DNA from: Isoetes taiwanensis
Taxonomy: Eukaryota > Streptophyta > Lycopodiopsida > Isoetales > Isoetaceae
DNA length: 64,000 nt
Direction: 5' to 3'
NCBI GenBank assembly: GCA_021234155.1
Contig: JAJEKV010000049.1
Span: 7,501,727-7,565,726 of the forward strand
The notes beneath the pieces are model-generated. The model had not been told where the DNA came from, searched no databases, and saw only the letters and a program-made list of their open reading frames with translations. Shown in pieces: positions 60,601 to 64,000 of the stretch (positions are counted from its first letter, which is position 1; every line of letters starts with the position of its first letter). The translations under genes and the position numbers were made by a program.

Positions 60601-62440
60601 TGTTGGAACATAAATTCCCATAGTCGTAAGATAAAATAGGATGTAGTAGATGATCTATTTTCAAAATGTAGATGTTTTTGTTCTTTTCTTAGAAAACTTG
60701 TGAAATGAAGAAAAAGGCTTACCATATATACATGGGTTTACACTGCTGTAATTGCTTATACAATAAAGGCCGCACTCTAAAAAGGATATGGCGGATTGCA
60801 TGTTATGTATTATCGTGCATGAAACACCTCGTGAAAAATAATGAATGAAAGAGGATCATTGGCAAGATATCCGGTGAGTTACGGCCGTAAAGGTAAGATC
60901 TCTTTGTAAGGGATGTTACTTTCCTCGGCCGAAAGAGAATCACCGCTTATGACTCGCACTAATCTCGGATCTGATGACCCCTTTTTAGCTTAGAAATGTG
61001 ATGTGCTTTCATTGTCATGATGGTGATGTTCTCTTTATTAGGAGATTTCAACGGGAGCATTGTTAACAAACAAGTACTATTAAGTTAGCATGGAAGGGGG
61101 ATCCCGTGATGGGTTGAGATGCTTTGATGATAAGGAAGTATCCCGTGAAGGATGGAGTAAACCACTACAGAGCAGAATAAGATGGCTCACACCCTCCAAG
61201 CAAGTGTGCAACCATGTGCTTAATATAAAAAGTAAAATGGGCTTGATTTATTGGTTTATAAATGGCACATGACAGCCTGTGTGTAAGTGCACATGTAAAT
61301 GCAAGTAAGTTGTTGATCTCGCTCTTGCTACATCCCAAATTTTGCGTAACATGTGTTGCTATATGGGTCTATAGGGAAGAGATGAAAAGATTAACGCTGT
61401 GTTAAGCACCAAGAATTACACATGCCACCGCACGCGCAGTCTCTAAGCCTCCTCGTGACACGCATGTTTCATCATAAAGTGGAAAGCTATATGAAGAAGT
61501 GTGAGGCTAGAGCCTCCACAACAAATTGGCCCAGCGACACTGATAAATTAAGTGACAAGATTGCAGAGTTTAATGAATGAGCCATGTAGCCCTCCCCTTT
61601 ATTTCCAAAATTGCAGTACAATAATTTGCTACTACTAATAATCCCTCATGCACACCGGCCTTTTTGGGTATACAAAAGACATGAAAGTATCACCAAGGAT
61701 CCCAAACTCAAAATAAGTACATAAAGATTTAAAGGCATGCGTTGCTAATGTCTGCCACGACCCCAACATGCCAAGATTCTCGCAAAATACGCAAAGGACA
61801 TTTCCCATGCCAATAGTCTAGCAAAAACTCGAATGACATCCTCCAAAATGTTGTAATGAAACTTCATGAACACCAAAGATAGCTCACAAGTCCACCTTAC
61901 TCCATCTGAGTAAATCATGTAAAGAAAAAAAACAATCTAACACCCCGCATCTTTTTCAGGACTCCTCAATCTTGGCACGCAGGACCACCACATCTTTGAC
62001 ACACAAAAAGCAACTACAGCATGGCACAAGGGCCATCATCCTCTCAGGCACAAGAAGCACCACAAATGATCCATCAGAATGCAAGTCTGCTGGCACAAAG
62101 ACCTTATCACCCACTTAAATCTCAATCACTCGAGATCGAGACTTTTCCAAAACCGCAATACTTGGTGCATAAGAGCCCCAATCGATATGCAAGAGACCAA
62201 GCACAAGATCCGGGGAAGGTATAATGAAAACCAAGACCTTGACCCAAGAAAAACTTCAAATAATGCATGGCTAAACAACTTAAATGGGAGGGGGAGGGTG
62301 GATAAGCACCACAAAGGAGAGGCCAAAGACGGCCGATGAGAATGAAAGAGACGCCAGAAAAAGGCTATAAATACCTATGAGTTCTCAACTAGCTCATAGC
62401 GTGATTTATCCGCTTAATCTTGAAACGCAGATAAATCATA
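60601..62440. other. No gene recognised
   Basis: Short frames only (61090-61272, 62021-62339 plus; 62126-62326 minus). A G-rich run at 62286-62300 (GGGAGGGGGAGGG) resembles a polypurine tract, but no LTR pair follows. Nothing else can be supported. Confidence 0.35.
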
Positions 62441-63890
62441 CTCTAGAGCCTAGTTGCACTCCAACACCACCAAAACAACCATGTCAAAAAAGAGGCGTAT
62501 GATTAGTAAATCAATGTTGAAGAATTAAGGGGTACAAAGTCAATACTAAAACAAAAGGGGTAGTGAAAATGAGCACGAGTAGGTCCAAACAACTAAGAAT
62601 ACTAAAAGGTGAAAGGAAACTAAAGCCTTTCTACAACCCAATGTGCTCCAAAATCCAAAGGATGTGATCACAACACAAAGAATGGGAGTCCAATAATAAA
62701 ACTTTCTAGTACACCACTATTAAGGCAACCAAATCAAACGAAAACCGGCAAATACCAAAAAACTATAAAGGAGAAGAGAGAGAGAAGAAAAACACAACAA
62801 GGGGAACTCAAGAGCTAATACGCAACCTAATTTAGGGAGCTAATCGAAGACCTAGGAGGATACCAAACAAGACACGATTACAGTGCGCAGAAAAACACTG
62901 ACATATCTAGGCACAAGGGCCAATGATGCAAATCTGTAATCTCTAGAAATATAGGAACCTGGAAAAGCACACAACTACAAAAGTCCAAACCATCAAAACT
63001 CCATTGCAAAGATGAGAACTTAAAAGCCCATATCATGTGTCAAATGCCAAAACAAACTGCGATGCAAGCAACAAAACAAAACTACCGCTCAAAATGAGAA
63101 AGAGGTCTAAAGTGTATAAAGTAAAATAGAGCAAAATTAGAGGTACAATGCTAAAGAGCCATGCCTACAAACCGAAAAAGGAGAAATAAACTCAAATATA
63201 AAGATCCAAACAAGCTACAAGCAAGTAAAACTCAAATGACACCGATAAAGGACCAACTACTACAGAGACCATTCTATTAACTCCAAGTGGCAATCAGCTA
63301 AGCAACCAAAATTTCTACACCACTATACCACAACCACCAACAGGTCAAACCCTAACGATCAATAATACTAGAAGAAAGGGCAGAGAAACGGATCCAATGT
63401 GCAAGGACACAATAGGTGAAATAGCCCCTACAAAACTCCAATATCAACAGATCTAACTAAAGGGAAGAAAAGGTAAAACTATGCCATATCTAACTAAACT
63501 TGCACAAACCTAGAAGACATCTAAACTTGCACAAACCTAGAAGGCATTCCAACCCCAAGAACCTTGAAATCAAGCCCCAAAGAGTCTTGTCAAAACAACC
63601 AAAAGGAAGATTCAAAATCCAAGCCCTCCAATAATTGACATGGTTTCTGAGCAGACACCATCAATTTAGGTTCCTAAGGCCACTACGACAGGTGATACAA
63701 GGTGTCGACTACTCATAACGTCTAATGAATCAAGAAAGATGAGCATAATGTTGAAAATGGACAACAATGCCACCCCCTGTGGGCACAAACAAGGCGCAAC
63801 AGTCTAGAAAAATGACATATGATTTCTACAAAGGTGAGCTATAGCTAGTCACAACAAACTCATTTTATTTTATTTTACGTAAAAGGACAA
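62441..63890. other. A/C-rich strand, no gene assigned
   Basis: The plus strand is A-rich with many CAAA/CCAA words; the opposite strand is T/G-rich. The bias resembles the mirror image of the 52.1-54.2 kb stretch. No protein motif or terminal repeat was seen. A (TTTTA)n-like run at 63863-63880 could be a retroelement tail. Confidence 0.35.
63494..63547 (+). repeat. Perfect-looking 27-bp tandem duplication
   Basis: CTAAACTTGCACAAACCTAG plus AAGRCAT occurs twice head to tail (63494-63520, 63521-63547) with at most one or two mismatches, so it is a recent duplication. Confidence 0.85.
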
Positions 63891-63901
63891 AACTCAACGA
63901 T

Positions 63902-64000
63902 AACTGCCTTAGCAATGGCATAGAAACTATTCTGACGTACTTAAGGGACCCAAGTGGTCCACGAAAAAAGGACTGCCTTAGCAATGGCATAGAAACTATT
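63902..64000 (+). repeat. Tandem repeat with 69-70 bp period running off the window end
   Basis: ACTGCCTTAGCAATGGCATA followed by GAAACTATT occurs at 63903-63931 and again at 63972-64000. The spacer contains GGGACCC...GGTCCACG. The second unit is cut by the end of the window, so copy number is unknown. Confidence 0.8.

Noticed and set aside
63943-63965. GGGACCC...GGTCCACG as another LINE-B 3' stem-loop
   Set aside because: The order of the words is reversed relative to the family in either orientation, and there is no hairpin 1 and no tail.

Overview
The window looks like nuclear DNA from a vascular plant with a large, repeat-rich genome. The evidence is AT-rich intergenic DNA, GT-AG introns in a recognisable eukaryotic gene, plant-type Ty1/copia, L1 and other non-LTR retrotransposons, a tRNA-derived SINE and AACCCTAA teloboxes. 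I cannot name the species. A non-angiosperm (fern or gymnosperm) is my inference from the retroelement mix. No long intact ORF exists: every recognisable coding sequence is broken by frameshifts and stops, so almost everything here is a relic, unless the consensus itself carries many indels.

Layout. 1-2.29 kb: intergenic DNA and a pyrimidine-rich leader. 2.29-5.6 kb (+): an intron-containing, frameshifted copy of UBA3/ECR1, the catalytic subunit of the NEDD8-activating enzyme. This is the only conserved cellular gene I can name with confidence. 5.6-16.4 kb: mostly unannotatable DNA with a 230-bp tandem duplication (6.87-7.34), a tRNA-like segment (7.39-7.45), and an unusual array of small palindromes about 32 bp apart (8.63-9.06) with a possible outlier cluster at 10.3-10.9 kb. 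16.4-18.4 kb (-): 5'-truncated LINE of 'family B'. 20.2-25.0 kb (+): structurally near-complete but dead Ty1/copia element with LTRs of about 190 bp. 27.5-27.7 kb (-): a tiny 3'-end copy of LINE family B. 28.85-29.24 kb: a 0.4-kb element with inverted clusters of GTGGTATTT, probably a MITE. 32.0 and 39.7 kb: short peptides resembling a kinesin P-loop and a bHLH basic region. 38.8-39.1 and 47.6-47.7 kb (+): two more short LINE-B tails. 42.7-46.3 kb (+): decayed L1-clade LINE. 48.65-48.88 kb (+): tRNA-derived SINE with a (TATC)n tail. 52.1-54.2 kb: strongly pyrimidine-rich strand. 56.2-58.7 kb (+): long LINE-B copy. 59.4-59.6 kb: a long (CT)n microsatellite. 60.1-60.6 kb: an ORF1/gag-like retroelement fragment. 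62.4-64 kb: A-rich DNA with small tandem repeats.

How it fits together. The most coherent system is LINE family B. Five copies (two long, three tiny) share a 3' end with two predicted RNA stem-loops followed by a pentanucleotide or tetranucleotide tail. The outer stem keeps pairing despite sequence changes, as expected if the element's reverse transcriptase recognises a structured 3' end. Teloboxes and a pyrimidine-rich leader upstream of the UBA3-like copy suggest it was once a normal gene locus that retroelements have since surrounded.
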